Assembly (NCBI GenBank): GCA_015499995.1 | Contig: JADNRV010000222.1 | Coordinates: 1 to 64,000, forward strand | Direction: 5' to 3' | Origin: Flammula alnicola | Lineage: Eukaryota > Basidiomycota > Agaricomycetes > Agaricales > Strophariaceae | DNA length: 64,000 nt | In this document: piece by piece, positions 24,530-36,027 of the stretch | How the letters are laid out: each line of letters begins with the position of its first letter | How positions within the stretch are numbered: the first letter of the stretch is position 1 | Made by a program: the position numbers and the translations under genes | Notes under the pieces: model-generated | Databases searched by the model: none | The model's input: only the letters and a program-made list of their open reading frames with translations | Told to the model about the DNA's origin: nothing

Positions 24530-26157
24530 ATGATGAACTTGGGTGGCATTATACCAGCGTATCAAACCGCTACTTATCTTCGGACCCTGCCATCAATCCG
24601 AGAACGTTGCGGTCGCGTCCATGACCTCGCGAAAGCTGCCAAGTTGGAATACTTTGACTATGACCCAGAGAAAGAGATAGATGTTGCCAAGTTCTGTATA
24701 AGCCTCATGAAGGTGAGTCATTCGTAACTTTCGTCAAATGTTCTAGCTAAAGAACGGCGTGTTCAGCGGGACTATGGTGACGATTTCACCAATGTACGTG
24801 AAGCAGAGCGTCCATGAATCTGCTTCTGATCTGAGCCTCAGATCAATCCACACGGACGTTGGCGCCACCTCGATGCAGGGATTGAACGCGTCCAACCCCT
24901 AATCACCAAGTGGGCAGCCCACCCCACTAACGCGCCCGACTTCAAGGAGGAAGCAAGGAGGTTGATCGATCTCTTTGTGGTCTCTGTCCTGCTTGATGCT
25001 GGTGCCGGAAATGCCTGGAAGTATGCTGAAACGGACTCTGCTCTGACGTTCACCCGATCTGAAGGCCTCGGCGTCGCCAGTATGCATATGTTCGAATCCG
25101 GACTTTTCTCTAGCGATCCTAACCAACCGTACCGAGTTGACGGTGCATTGTTAATCTTTCCGTTTCTCGATGATCAAACTCAAGTGTTGTCTAGCTGCCG
25201 GCCTTGAAAACGTCACTGCAGCGAAAACTGCAACTGCGATGCAAGTCAGTGAGTCCAACCCTATGGTTGGCATTGAGGGGCGTGCCTCGCTTCTGTTCAA
25301 CCTAAGCAAAGCCCTCAAAGCAAGCCCTCATTTTTTTGGAACCGATGGTCGACCAGGAAACCTCATTGGTACAGCCTGTCTTGACGTTGGTAACATATTA
25401 CGCTCACGCAGAAACAGATTTCCTTGAAACCGAATCGAAAGCGGAAGGCTCAACGCGCGTGGTGCCTATCGCTGCACTCTGGACCGCACTGGTTGACGGG
25501 CTGAACCCGATCTGGCCGTCCCGCATCACACTCGCTGGCGTATCGCTAGGCGACGTCTGGCCTTGTCCTTCCCTCAAAGCGTCGGTCGCTAACCCTGCGG
25601 AAGGCGACGATCTCGTCCCCTTCCACAAACTTACTATGTGGCTTACCTACAGCCTCGTCGAAGTGCTGGAGAAGAATCTCAAGTGGCGCATTTATGGTGT
25701 GGAAGACATGACAGGGCTTCCCGAGTACAGAAACGGTGCGAGAGCATTCCGTTGATTTAACGGCTTTACCGTCCGAACTGAACGTTGAAACCAGGAGGAC
25801 TTCTTGTTGATTTCGGTGTCTTGACCCTCAAGCCTAATGCCCTTCCAAAGGATCCCAAGTCTGGCCTGCCACATGCCGTTCCCTCCCACCCTGCAATCGT
25901 CGAATGGCGCGCCATGACTGTAATTGAACTGTGCGTTCTTGTCGTTATCACGACATTACAGATATTGATGACAATGACGCAGAGATCGTATCGCCGACCT
26001 TATCCGATCGCAACTGGGCTTGAGTGCATCGCAACTTACTCTTGCACAGGTATTAGAAGGCGCAACCTGGAAGGGCGGTCGCGAGATCGCGAAATTGAAA
26101 CGCCCGGAAACGGGTGGACCACCCATTGAGATCGAGAGCGATGGAACTGTATTTTAA
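24530..26157 (+). CDS. URC4: URC4/DUF1688 uracil catabolism protein
   Basis: Seven exons chain in frame. Exon 1 ends at 24712 after SLMK; later joins are DYGDDFTN/INPHGRWRHLDAG, YRVD/AAGLENV, GNLI/ETDFLE, EYRN/GGLLVDFG and TVIEL/DRIADLI. Stop at 26155-26157. Signature stretches are YLRTLPSIRERCGRVHDLA at the N-terminus, NPMVGIEGRASLLFNL in the middle and GPPIEIESDGTVF at the very end, all typical of the DUF1688 family to which yeast Urc4 belongs. The protein takes part in the oxidative-independent uracil degradation (URC) route, where uracil is used as a nitrogen source; its chemistry is not settled. Two ATG codons (24530, 24533) compete for the start; an upstream exon is also possible because the N-terminus is slightly unusual. 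Confidence 0.88.
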
Positions 26158-28511
26158 CCATGTGCGTGCAATTTTCAAGAATTTGCTGGTCTCGTAAAAG
26201 GGGTACTCTCAGAATGTAACGTTACTTCTACATTTTCGGCATATAATCTCCTGACATTGCTAGAGTTAATGGATCCCGTTCAATTGCAGCTGTATGGGAG
26301 ATTTTATCTGCTATAACCTCGCTGAGAAAATCTTTCTCCGTCTAATTCCCTCGAGACCGCGCAGGATGGCTCTGGCCCTGAACGAGAGGCCAATGACTCT
26401 TTACCTCAATAACGCATGGGATCTAAGCCGCAGGACGAAAACCTTCATCGATACTTGAATCAACAGGAGTACGGAGAAATGTATTCCGTCAGGTATAATT
26501 CCGGGACTCTGAAACCATCTACAGACAGAAAAGTATCAAAGCCTCCTCCATCCTTATGTTAATATGCTTATATCAAGATGTAAGAAGCGCGAAGCGCGAA
26601 GCGCCTACAAATTCCGAGAACAGTTGCACGTTCGTTAGGAAGAGGAGGAATTGCCAAGAAAAATACCCATCTCCGCGAGGCCACTGTACATCACATCGGT
26701 CTCCCGAAAGGTGAAAGAAAAAGGTGCACCTTCTATCTTGTCGTTTTGCGATTGGGAAATTACTATCGGGTCTGCGGATATTTGAAATCTCGGAACTCAA
26801 GTCGACCTGGTTCACATTGGAATTCATAATCAAAGAGGCAGCTGTTTCGAAGCCTGCCAACTGGGGATCCAGAGTGGACATGTTACCCGCACACCGCGTC
26901 GCAGATGCCTGCGCTTATGCCCAATGTCGGTTTCTTCCTGAGGAGGACCCAAGTCTACTTGTCCATGAATAGGTATACTATTCTAGGACTCAGGATGCTT
27001 GCTTTAAATTGGGTACGGCAGCTAAACATTTTTCGGTTGCAAATTGAGTGGCCTAATATCTACCTCAGTCGCTCAAGCGGACATCCAGAACCAGGACAAT
27101 CTTCCAGTTAATCGAGTGCATTGGCTGGAGTCCTGAACTCTGCGAAGGGATGCCAACCCAAAATTATGGGTATAGACGCCCGGGGACCCTGGTCAAACCC
27201 GCGACTGATATGAGAGACAATTTACGTGAGATTGTAAGGCTGCTCGGCAGCCTTTCACGGTCACGAGCTCGATCACCCCTTATAAGGCGACCTCGCTCTC
27301 TTGCTGGCTGGATTCTCCTTCTTTCCCGTGCTGTATTGTCGTTAGCTCTCCAATAGGCACGCGTTGGTCCTTTCCGTCTCGTCTCCTGAGTCGACTCACC
27401 CAGTGTAGACCGTAGTTCACAATACGGTCTTTCAGAGATGTTACGGGTGTTACGGCGGTCGATTTTCAAGAAGAAAAAGGAATACAAGTACAGTACCAAA
27501 ATAATCGTTGCATTTTTGGAGGTTGGAGTCCGGTCTTCATAGGTATAATGAGGTCATATTCCATCGGGTTTCGCTAGTCGATGGTAGTGCCCACTATATA
27601 GTCTGGATTCAATATATAACCACGAGTCGACGTCAGATGTACCCCCGACATCCGACCATTCAAGCTTGGCATCGAGTCTTGCTCGCTCATTTTAAGCAGT
27701 CACTCCCTCACGGGTTTGATTTCCGCAGCCAGATGTAAAATAAGGATCGATTTCGGTGTAGACTCGAGGTTCGACAACTCAACACGCGAATGATGAGTCA
27801 ATGCGCCAAGTACGACTCGAAGGCAGTCCAAGCTTGGCGTGCTAAAAATAGCATTGACTTGTTGAAGTTGTTAGTTCGTTGTAGGGCCATGTGAACAAAA
27901 AAAAGACACGGAGTTTGAAGCTTTGAAGCTTTGGAGTCTGACTACGGGAGACTACATGTGAACAGGTCTGTGGGATATGTAAAGGACTCGCCTTTCCTTC
28001 ATCAATTTCGCTCCTTCGGGCTGAGGTCATATTAGAAAAAATGAATTACCCAAATACCTTCTCATTCTACTTTTTTGACCCTCTGCTTGTTGGCGGTCAG
28101 ATGTCTTTTGGTGTGATTACTGCAAGTCGCGCAGATCCGTCCATCTCGGCGTCTTTATGCCTCTCACGCATCACCCATTCAACTCCAGAATTGACGTTCT
28201 TTGAATACTTCTCGGTTAGTTGTGGATGCAATTCCATTCCACTGGGGGTTGAAGCTGAAGGTTGGCGCTTCGTTTTTGGCCGTCAGACCCCATGACCAGA
28301 AACTGTCCTGTTGAAATCTCATCAGGTGAGCGGATTCAAAGATGGATGGTCGACGCCAAGAACACACAATACACCGCTACGTGAGGTCGTCGCTCCGACA
28401 ATTTGGCAAGCTGGACAGCCAGGGTGCATAGGAGGTTGGCAGTAGGACGTACGAAAGGCCTTTATAGCGAAATTTTGCAATATCGTCGGAATATCCAACC
28501 CTCGTAAATCA
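26158..28511. other. Long gene-poor interval upstream of the cellobiohydrolase
   Basis: About 2.3 kb without a defensible gene. A minus-strand frame at 26573-26881 is open for 102 codons, but it lacks flanking exons and a family. A small tandem run of GAAGCGC units lies at about 26584-26603. The last kilobase should hold the GH7 regulatory region; I could not assign carbon-control sites with confidence. Confidence 0.4.
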
Positions 28512-28518
28512 TATAAAT
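28512..28518 (+). promoter_or_regulatory. TATA box of the GH7 gene
   Basis: TATAAAT 62 bp upstream of the GH7 ATG, followed by a pyrimidine-poor leader. The spacing suits a highly expressed secreted enzyme gene. Confidence 0.55.
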
Positions 28519-28573
28519 CATGCCTAGGATGGAGGACAGTCAGTAGCTCATCACACCAACCCATTTACTTGCA

Positions 28574-30022
28574 ATGTTCCAAAAGGCCGCTCTTATCTTC
28601 TTCGCCCTCATCTCTGTGGTACACGGCCAATTAGTTGGCACGTACCAGACCGAGACCCACCCCAACCTCAGCTGGCAGAAATGCACGAAGGCCGGTGGTT
28701 GCTCGGCACAATCGTCAGGTGCCGTCGTCCTCGACTCCAACTGGCGCTGGGTACACAACAAGAACGGTTACACCAACTGTTACACCGGAAACAAATGGAA
28801 CGCCACCGTCTGCCCAGACGACAAGACCTGCGCCGCCAACTGCGCCCTCGATGGCGCCGACTACTCCGGCACATACGGTATCTCCGCCAGCGGCAACGCC
28901 CTCACCATGAAGTTCATCACCAACAACAGTAACGGCAAGAACATCGGCTCTCGCGTGTACTTACTGGCCAGCGACACGAAGTACCAGATGTTCAAGCTCC
29001 TTAATCAGGAATTTTCCTTCGACGTCGACGTCTCCCAGCTTCCTTGCGGCCTCAACGGCGCCCTCTACTTCTCCGCGATGGACGAAGATGGTGGCATGGC
29101 CCGCTTTGCTACTAACAAGGCGGGTGCCAAGTACGGTACTGGTTACTGCGATTCGCAGTGCCCTAGGGATATCAAGTTCATCAATGGAGAGGTCAGTAAT
29201 ATTGTATAAACAGTTCTTTACCTTGTCTAATGGATACGGACCATTTAATAGGCCAACGCCGAAGGTTGGGTATCTGCCACCAACGATGCCAATGCTGGCA
29301 CTGGCAACTATGGCACCTGCTGCAACGAGATGGACGTCTGGGAGGCCAATTCCATTTCAGCGGCTTACACCCCCCATCCCTGCGATAACGTCCAGCAAAC
29401 TCGCTGCACTGGCTCTGCCTGCGGTGGAACCGGCTCGACCAACCGCTACGGCAGCACCTGTGACCCCGACGGTTGCGATTTCAACTCCTTCCGCATGGGC
29501 GACAAGTCTCTCTACGGCCCGGGCTTGACCGTCAACACCAAGCAGAAGTTCACCATCGTCACTCAATTCATCACCGACTCTGGCACCGCCACGGGCACGC
29601 TCACGGAGATCCGCCGTCTCTACGTCCAGAACGGCAAGGTCATCCAGAACTCCAAGGTCAACGTCCCCGGCATGTCTGCCAGCTACGACTCCATCACCCA
29701 GCAGTACTGCAAGGATGCCAAGTCCGCTTTCGGTGACACGGACAGCTTCAGTGCGCACGGTGGACTGGCGGGAATTTCCAAGTCGATGAACGCCGGCATG
29801 GTTCTCGTCCTCAGTGTCTGGGACGATCACACCGCGAACATGCTCTGGCTCGACAGCAACTACCCAACCAACAAGGACCCCACCACCCCAGGTATCGCCC
29901 GCGGAACGTGCGCAACTTCTTCTGGAGTACCCTCCGATGTCGAGGCGTCTGCTGCGAATGCACAGGTCATCTATTCCAACATTAAGTTCGGCGATATTGG
30001 CTCGACGTACGCTTCTTCTTAG
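28574..30022 (+). CDS. Cellobiohydrolase, glycoside hydrolase family 7, no CBM1
   Basis: Two exons, 28574-29191 and 29252-30022, give 462 residues. An 18-residue signal peptide ends at VHG, leaving Gln as first mature residue, as in secreted GH7 enzymes. The catalytic motif is E232-M-D234-V-W-E237 (nucleophile, assisting Asp, acid/base). Other family marks are [10 protein letters not shown] near the mature N-terminus, [10 protein letters not shown] before the intron, and [15 protein letters not shown] near residue 373. The many paired Cys are kept. The protein stops at GSTYASS right after the catalytic core, so there is no linker and no CBM1. It should cut cellulose from chain ends, releasing cellobiose. 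GC-rich third positions set it apart from its neighbours and suggest high expression. The single intron is unusually few for an agaric GH7. Confidence 0.95.
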
Positions 30023-32108
30023 TCGCACCACCCCCTTCACCCTAAATTTTTGGCGTCCAAAACGCGTCGGTTTCCTTCTGCAGTGGCGTTAGACGCGTCC
30101 GCGACGTTTTGGTTGTAACTTTACATAACTTACAAAAGTTGTGTTTACTTTGTATTGAACTGTTTGATGATAAACGAGTATTAGTATGCCCGCGATGCTG
30201 AGGACATCTATAAGGCCTACCGGTTACCATTATACAAGAGTTCCTTTCTATTGTGATTATGGATCATGGAATTGTCGCAAATTTGCCAAATGGGCCGGCG
30301 TTGGTCATTCTATTTTGGACTGAACGATGATGCCAAACAAAAGCACAGCTTTGCACCACAACGCTTGGGGCGGCTGGCACTGGATGGCTTTGGATAACAT
30401 TTTAATGGTGGCTAACCGCGGTGGCTGACTGCAAGCTGACTGTGGCTGACCAGACTGAAACGGAGGCGGCGGAAGAAGGGTGCAAATAGTTGCATATTCA
30501 GGGTTCTCTATGAGTATAAAAGGGCTTGCGTTTTGGTGTGTGATGCCGCAGACTTCTTTCTTCCTTTCACCCACTTGATCAGAGGTTTCCAAGGAACGCC
30601 TCCTCGCTATAGCCTCTTCACAATTTGAACTTGTCATGCTATCTCTCTCCCTTTGCATTGCACTTTTGCCTTCCGATGAGGCCGATCTCTGCCACCCACC
30701 ATAATCTCGCTTCTCGACGGCATCAGGCTAGATTTCTGCCCAGCGCTGCAGAGATGAACTCGCTTTAGACGCGACGCCATATCTTGTAAGTTATCCTCAG
30801 TCGTTCTAGAGATGTAGATCACTCAACTCTTGCCTTTATCTTCAGATCGCCGCGCAAGGTTGCCACCATCCCACCTGCGACTCGCTGTTAGCCGTTCGAT
30901 CCTCTCGTTGCCTACTTGTTATCAAGGACCCCGCCTAGCCGATAATATTAAATACAGGTAGAACATCTTTCTTCATCCTTTTATCTCGCTCGCGTTGATC
31001 GGGCGTACTCTTGACTGCCCAGCTTATGACGACTTGGCGAGGAACATGTCATTTCACCATTCAGTAGTTTTCACTGGTTGCTGGTTGTTGATCAGGTATG
31101 TCAAATTCATCACCGCCGAAGCGCGAATAACTCATGAAATATAGTCAATCATCACCAGAAGATCTAGTGCCCAACCGACGGATGTTCCTCCAAAGTTCTG
31201 ACCAGTTCTGACCAAAGTCGAGGAACCCTGCCTGAGACCGTTTCCATCTTCATCATTTGGCAGCACGGTTAAATATGTGGGTCCATTGTCGTGCTTCGCA
31301 CTTACCTGGGCTAATCATCCCGTTGCTTCTTTAAGTTTGACTGTTGGGATCCAAATCTTATCCCGCCGCTCTCAACGCACTCGTCCACCTGTTCCTCTCC
31401 TCTCCTTTCTTTGTTCCCTTTTTTCTTCCCGTTTATTTCTTCGTTTCTTCTCTCTTTCTCACATATCCCCCTTCCACCTTGTGTGAACCTTCACCTTCAA
31501 CGCTTCAAATACGTTCAAGCTCAAGAATTCACGGTTTGATTGCGCCGGCATCAAGAGCTTGGGATGCTACAAGAATCAGCCCACCTCAAGACCATTTCAA
31601 GATTCTTTGTGTGATTTGTGCGACTTGTGTGATTGTGCGAACCCTCTTTTTTATGCATTTTATTATATTTGTACATGCACCAATGGCACAGAATACAACG
31701 GAATTCAACATCTATGAGAATGGCCAAATTCGATTTGCCTCGCGATCGGCGTTTGCCGTTCAATGAGACTCTTTGTTTAAACTGAGACTATCATATATTA
31801 TTACATCGGGCGCTCAAAGGTGCCTCACAGTCTTGGGATGACTCGTATTCGCCTGCCCTGCCACAATTCATACGACCATCCATTCCCCTCACCGTCTTGC
31901 ACTCTGCTCTGCGTAGCCATGGGCGTCTTGTTGGATCCAATTTGCGAGTGAAACTTGAAAGTAGACGAGCCCATTCCAAGGAGTTGGAGTATTCGTCGGA
32001 CCGGTCTTCCGTCGCAGGCAGTGCGGGCGCTGTCATCGTACTTGGTTGATGTTAGTCGACATGGCTTGAAGTTCAAGTTGACAGCAACTTCTGGACCATA
32101 AACTCACC
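30023..32108. other. Gene-free interval with start of the duplicated sequence
   Basis: I find no gene between GH7 and the first CorA-like copy of the cluster. From about 31800 the sequence becomes homologous to the regions preceding the other two copies (near 37040 and 38170 on plus, near 47130 and 46480 on minus). The part 30300-31780 holds only short, pyrimidine-rich ORFs. Confidence 0.45.
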
Positions 32109-33833
32109 ATGAACATCGACCAACACTTCTCTCGCCCAGAAATCGAGTTCCGACCAGCGCTGAACGCGAAAGAAGAGACTGGCAGGAAGTATGGTCGTTC
32201 GACTCGTCTGGACCTTCTAGAGGTATATCCACATCGAGTGATCTGGAAGCCAAGGCTTGATCATTCGTCACTTTTGCATCACTTTCGAGTGAGATATCTA
32301 CGCTGTGTACCTTATTCTTCTCGCAATAATCCCATGCTAACAGAAGGAGGATGTTCTGGATACAGAGAAACCACAACCCCTGCGGATATTGTGAGTAACC
32401 CGATGATGATACTCTTCAAGTTCTTCTACTCATTCCGAGCGGATTTGTCTGTCAGCTTTGTTGACGATTTGGATATTCAAGCCTCGGACGATGGGAAAAT
32501 TGACCCTTCTCTGGAGGTTAATTCAACAGCGTATTGGATGCGGCAACATCTCGGGGTGTCTCCACTATTCTTCAACTGCATTCTATCTCTCCGATTCTTT
32601 GAAATAGGGAATGCATCCCTCGTTCGCAGAGAGAATGGAAAACGCGTGGCGCTAGGTTCGTCTCTGCATATTGTCCAGTGCGTTTCAGTGAAGCTCACCG
32701 GTGTAACTCTCGTACTTTCAGATGGACTGTATAGCTTTACTTCAGGAATAAACATGCCCGTGGTCTATGTGTGGTTCTCGCACAGCCTGATCCGAGGTCG
32801 ATCCTCAACTTATGTGATACATCAGTGTCCTGAGAATGCGAAAAAAGCTCTTCTGTCGTACACGCAAGGAAAAAGTCATTTTCCGATGCTGCTTAGGCCT
32901 ATGGCTGTCGATGCCTTTCTTCACGAAGACTGTCTCCACAAATGGGGCCAGGAACTCTTTTACCGACGAAACCTCCTTCTTGACTATGTATGACGTCCAA
33001 GATTATCCGTTAAGAGAAATATTCGCTTAAGTCACTTTCTGATAGGAAACACACGCATCTCAGAGTTTACCCCTGCCGCGACAGCACAAGCGGTGGAGAA
33101 CCTTCATACCTTTAGCAAGCAGCTTCATATCATTCGGGAACATCTTATCGGTCTATTGGAGCGCCTTGAGTACCTCAAGGCAGTCCACCACCGCCTTATT
33201 GATTTGTCTGTTAGCATCCTTACAGATAATGATGATATTGATTCTGTCGCGGATTCGTTGGACTACCTGCTGTCGAAGACAATCATCTTGAAGCGCTGGG
33301 TCGGGAATTACTCTGACCGCACGGGAATCCGCATCAACCTCCTTTTCAACCTCTCAACTCAGGCTGACAATCGCACAAACCTGGATATTGCCAAGCTCAC
33401 CTCCAAGATTGCTGTTTCTACACAGCGCGATAGTTCTTCAATGATTACGTTGGTTTTTTTCTTCACCTCCAAGTATACTGAGTTTTGATAATTGGTATCT
33501 AGGATGGCTGCCGTCACCATGTTTTTCCTTCCTGGCACGTTTGTATCAGTGAGTCTTCATTTACCTGGCTAATCACTGCAGCTCTCTGACCGGGGCGGAT
33601 AGGCTTTATTTAGTATGGTTTTCTTCAACACAACACCCGACAACTCGCTGAGTGTGGGACCACAGTGGTGGATCTTCCTCGCTATCACTGTCCCTCTCAC
33701 CATCGTTGTTTTTGCTACATGGTTTTTATGGCAGCGCTATCGCAACAGGGTGGATTCGCGAGACTTGGGCATTGATCGCCTCAGGGATATCGCTCAGGTA
33801 CCTGACAGTGAAAAAGACGCTGTAGCAAATTAG
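32109..33833 (+). pseudogene. CorA-like two-TM protein copy A, 1-nt frameshift in exon 5
   Basis: Exons by homology to copies B, C and D: 32109-32288, 32344-32390, 32456-32655, 32722-32987, from 33046, then the two membrane exons to 33833. All joins keep phase until exon 5. There copy A reads GAAACACAC where B reads GAAAACACAC and C GAAAACACG, so one A is missing. The conserved frame resumes 47 rather than 48 nt later (VENLH). Splicing as in B and C therefore gives a truncated product without the membrane part. The rest is well kept: GNYSDRTGIRIN, FLPGTFVSALFSMVFFN and the second helix. The tail reads RLRDIAQVPDSEKD as in copy C. Loss looks recent. A sequencing error at the short A run would restore it. 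Confidence 0.72.
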
Positions 33834-33950
33834 ACTCGAATACGTAGGTTCTGTACGTACCAAATCATGCTCATGCAACAAGATTCTCGATATCCTGAGC
33901 TACGATCTGCGGGTATTAGTTTAGAAACAGTTTTTGTACGCGAAAGCGTA

Positions 33951-34349
33951 TTATAGATGACCTGTAGGCAAGCACAACATAAGAAATACACCTGTAGAAA
34001 TCAAATAGACAAATACGAGTACGAGCCTTAGTCTGGTAGTAGTACTAGCGGGGTTTCTCACCGCGTACTGGGCAGTCGAGCTGGCTCTGGCAGACGAGGA
34101 GTCGATCCCAAAGGTGATGGAATCTTCACGACTCACGAGTCCAATGTTGTAAGGGACAAAACGGGCGAGTGAGCATACAAAAATTGGGGTTTGTCCTAGA
34201 TGCTTTCTAGTCTCGAAAACCATCCTCTCGAGACAGAGAAGATAATCGTTCTCTGCAAGAGAGTCTGGACCTGATGTCGCCTGTCCACTGAGAAGTGGTT
34301 GAAATGATCCCATCAAGGACGTCGGCAAGAGCAGCACAGCGGCCACCAA
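33951..34349 (-). pseudogene. C-terminal part of an unidentified membrane protein
   Basis: The minus strand is open over 132 codons with coding-like composition (GPDSLAENDYLLCLERMVFE) and ends in a hydrophobic helix (RLVLVFVYLISTGVFLMLCL) close to the stop. No start or upstream exon was found. The equivalent stretch in the other arm (plus, 49080-49330) carries stops and indels. The frame crosses the edge of the 1.43-kb arm-specific segment at 34208, which matters for deciding whether that segment was inserted or lost. Family unknown. Confidence 0.35.
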
Positions 34350-35633
34350 CGGCAGTCGCCCGATTTGGCCATAGATCCGGAACTCGATACAATGTCATGT
34401 TTTCCTCGTTGTGTTGTGTGCCACACCTGCTCTTCCGTTATGCCAGAAAATAGCTCAACACCGCTAGTACACTACGGCCAATACTGCCCACCTCAGAATA
34501 CCTCGAAGGCTCTCAACGCGGTTCTCCGTCCGGAGTAAAGCGTCAAGTTTCAACCCATTCCTGAGAATTGACTCGAAGGCCTGTGAAGGGGAAAGGGAAG
34601 GCGTACTTCCTATCTGATTAAACAAGTGTGGTGTAATTACTGCATTATATGTTAACGAGTGGTTGTAAAAACAGAAGGGGCGGTAGTGGAGGGGGATAGG
34701 GCCCGCACAGTTAAATGAGTACAGGTACCGATCTGCTGCTATTGCCGATCGGCCAAGCGGTGCCAGCATGTGGCCGATCTGCCAGCTGTGCCGAATTCAA
34801 CTCCGAAACAGTTGGTCATAGGTTGGGGGTATCAGTTCTAGACCAGACTCCAAACCAGTCGTGGGACGCTTTTTATCTAATCTTATCGTTTGATCCGATG
34901 TTTCTGCGAAACTCTGCAAACTATTAACGCGTCCCAACGACTGGCACCACTTGAAAATTTGGTTCTGTTTGGCAAGCCCGTGCTGCGCCATACCAATTGT
35001 GACATGTGTCGCTCCAGGCATTTGCACGACGACAACATACTACTTCTGCATGTTTAGTTCATATAAATGTGTGAATACAGTAAAGAATATACATGCATCA
35101 AATGCTATCTGAAAACCGCATAGAAAATGTAGTGCACACCTTCCAAGATTGTGGATTAACAATTCCAAGCCTGATCAATGGTCTCCTCGATAATGATTCA
35201 CCTGCTCAACAATCCCTCGCTGTCGATGCCGTTGAATTTTGTTCCATCATTCACACGAAGAATCCGGAAGCTGTTTTTTCTTGGGCTTTTGAGCTTGTAC
35301 GGAAAAAGATGTGTAGTGAAGTGGAGGAGCTATCACGATTCACATCGGCAGCACGGACTCCATTTCAATGCGGCAAAGGCCACTTCCGGCTATCTTGAAG
35401 GCTCCTTCCTTCAAAGCGCTTCAGTACTTAAAAATGCGCACTGGAGTGCTGTGGGTCTGGAACTTGAAGCTTGTGAACTCGTTGCTTGATGAGCCTGCCA
35501 AACAGAACCAAATTTTCAAGTGGTGCCAGTCGTTGGGACGCGTTAATAGTTTGCAGAGTTTCGCAGAAACATCGGATCAAACGATAAGATTAGATAAAAA
35601 GCGTCCCACGACTGGTTTGGAGTCTGTTCTAGA
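34208..35633. mobile_element. 1.43-kb arm-specific segment bounded by a 12-bp direct repeat
   Basis: CTAGATGCTTTC occurs at 34196-34207 and again at 35634-35645. In the opposite arm it occurs once (as CCAGATGCTTTC on the minus strand near 49065) and the flanks are joined directly. The ends begin TAGTCTCGAA and, reverse-complemented and counting three bases of the repeat, TAGTCTAGAA, a possible short terminal inverted repeat that would leave a 9-bp duplication. Inside lie a 138-bp inverted repeat and a decayed DUF6589-like frame on plus (about 35093-35635). Insertion with target duplication is the simplest reading, but the coding frame crossing the left edge supports a deletion in the other arm as alternative. 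Confidence 0.55.
34837..35633. repeat. 138-bp inverted repeat pair inside the arm-specific segment
   Basis: 34837-34974 and 35496-35633 are inverted copies that differ at about one base. Each encodes the same fragment (FKWCQSLGRVNSLQ) in opposite directions. The right copy ends exactly where the 12-bp direct repeat starts. The 521-bp spacer holds the DUF6589-like remnant (PEAVFSWAFELVRKK, then HFNAAKATSGYLE in another frame). Confidence 0.8.
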
Positions 35634-36027
35634 CTAGATGCTTTCATAGAAAAAGTAAAACGCAGGGCCGCATGGTTGCGGCATCGGGCTCAAGTTGGGA
35701 GTCACGTTCAGGTGGACGCGTTATTTGCCCAAGTTTGTTCTAAAGCGTGTGGACCCCTCGCGACCCTTGCTTCCGGACACAACGTCCATCGACACAGTTG
35801 CTCCTGTTCGCCACTTCCACTATCGGCAGCGTTGCGCGATGGCTGCGATGCTAAGCAGCCTCAGTTGACAGACGCCGACGAGGACCGGCTCAGGAAAAGT
35901 CAGGAAATGCAAGATTATCCCCCTCCGTGTAGCAACCCTCCTGCTACTATCCCCTAGGACTTCGGCTTCCAGCGGTACCTCCACGATTTATAGGCCACTC
36001 CGACGCAGTCTATCTGCAATGTCTCAA

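Noticed and set aside
12369..30022. Possible biosynthetic or nutrient-use gene cluster (transporter, amidase, URC4, GH7)
   Set aside because: No core synthase, regulator or shared orientation; the genes belong to unrelated pathways and intergenic gaps are large.
29357..30040. 227-codon open frame antisense to the GH7 gene
   Set aside because: It arises from the strong third-position C bias of the GH7 coding strand. Its Arg/Val/Gly-rich product has no domain.
30305..30658. 117-codon minus frame after GH7
   Set aside because: No joinable exons, no domain, and composition like random AT/GC-mixed sequence.
34208..34836. Treating only 34837-35633 as the transposon
   Set aside because: No matching duplication flanks 34837; the direct repeat pairs 34196-34207 with 35634-35645, so the unit absent from the other arm is larger.
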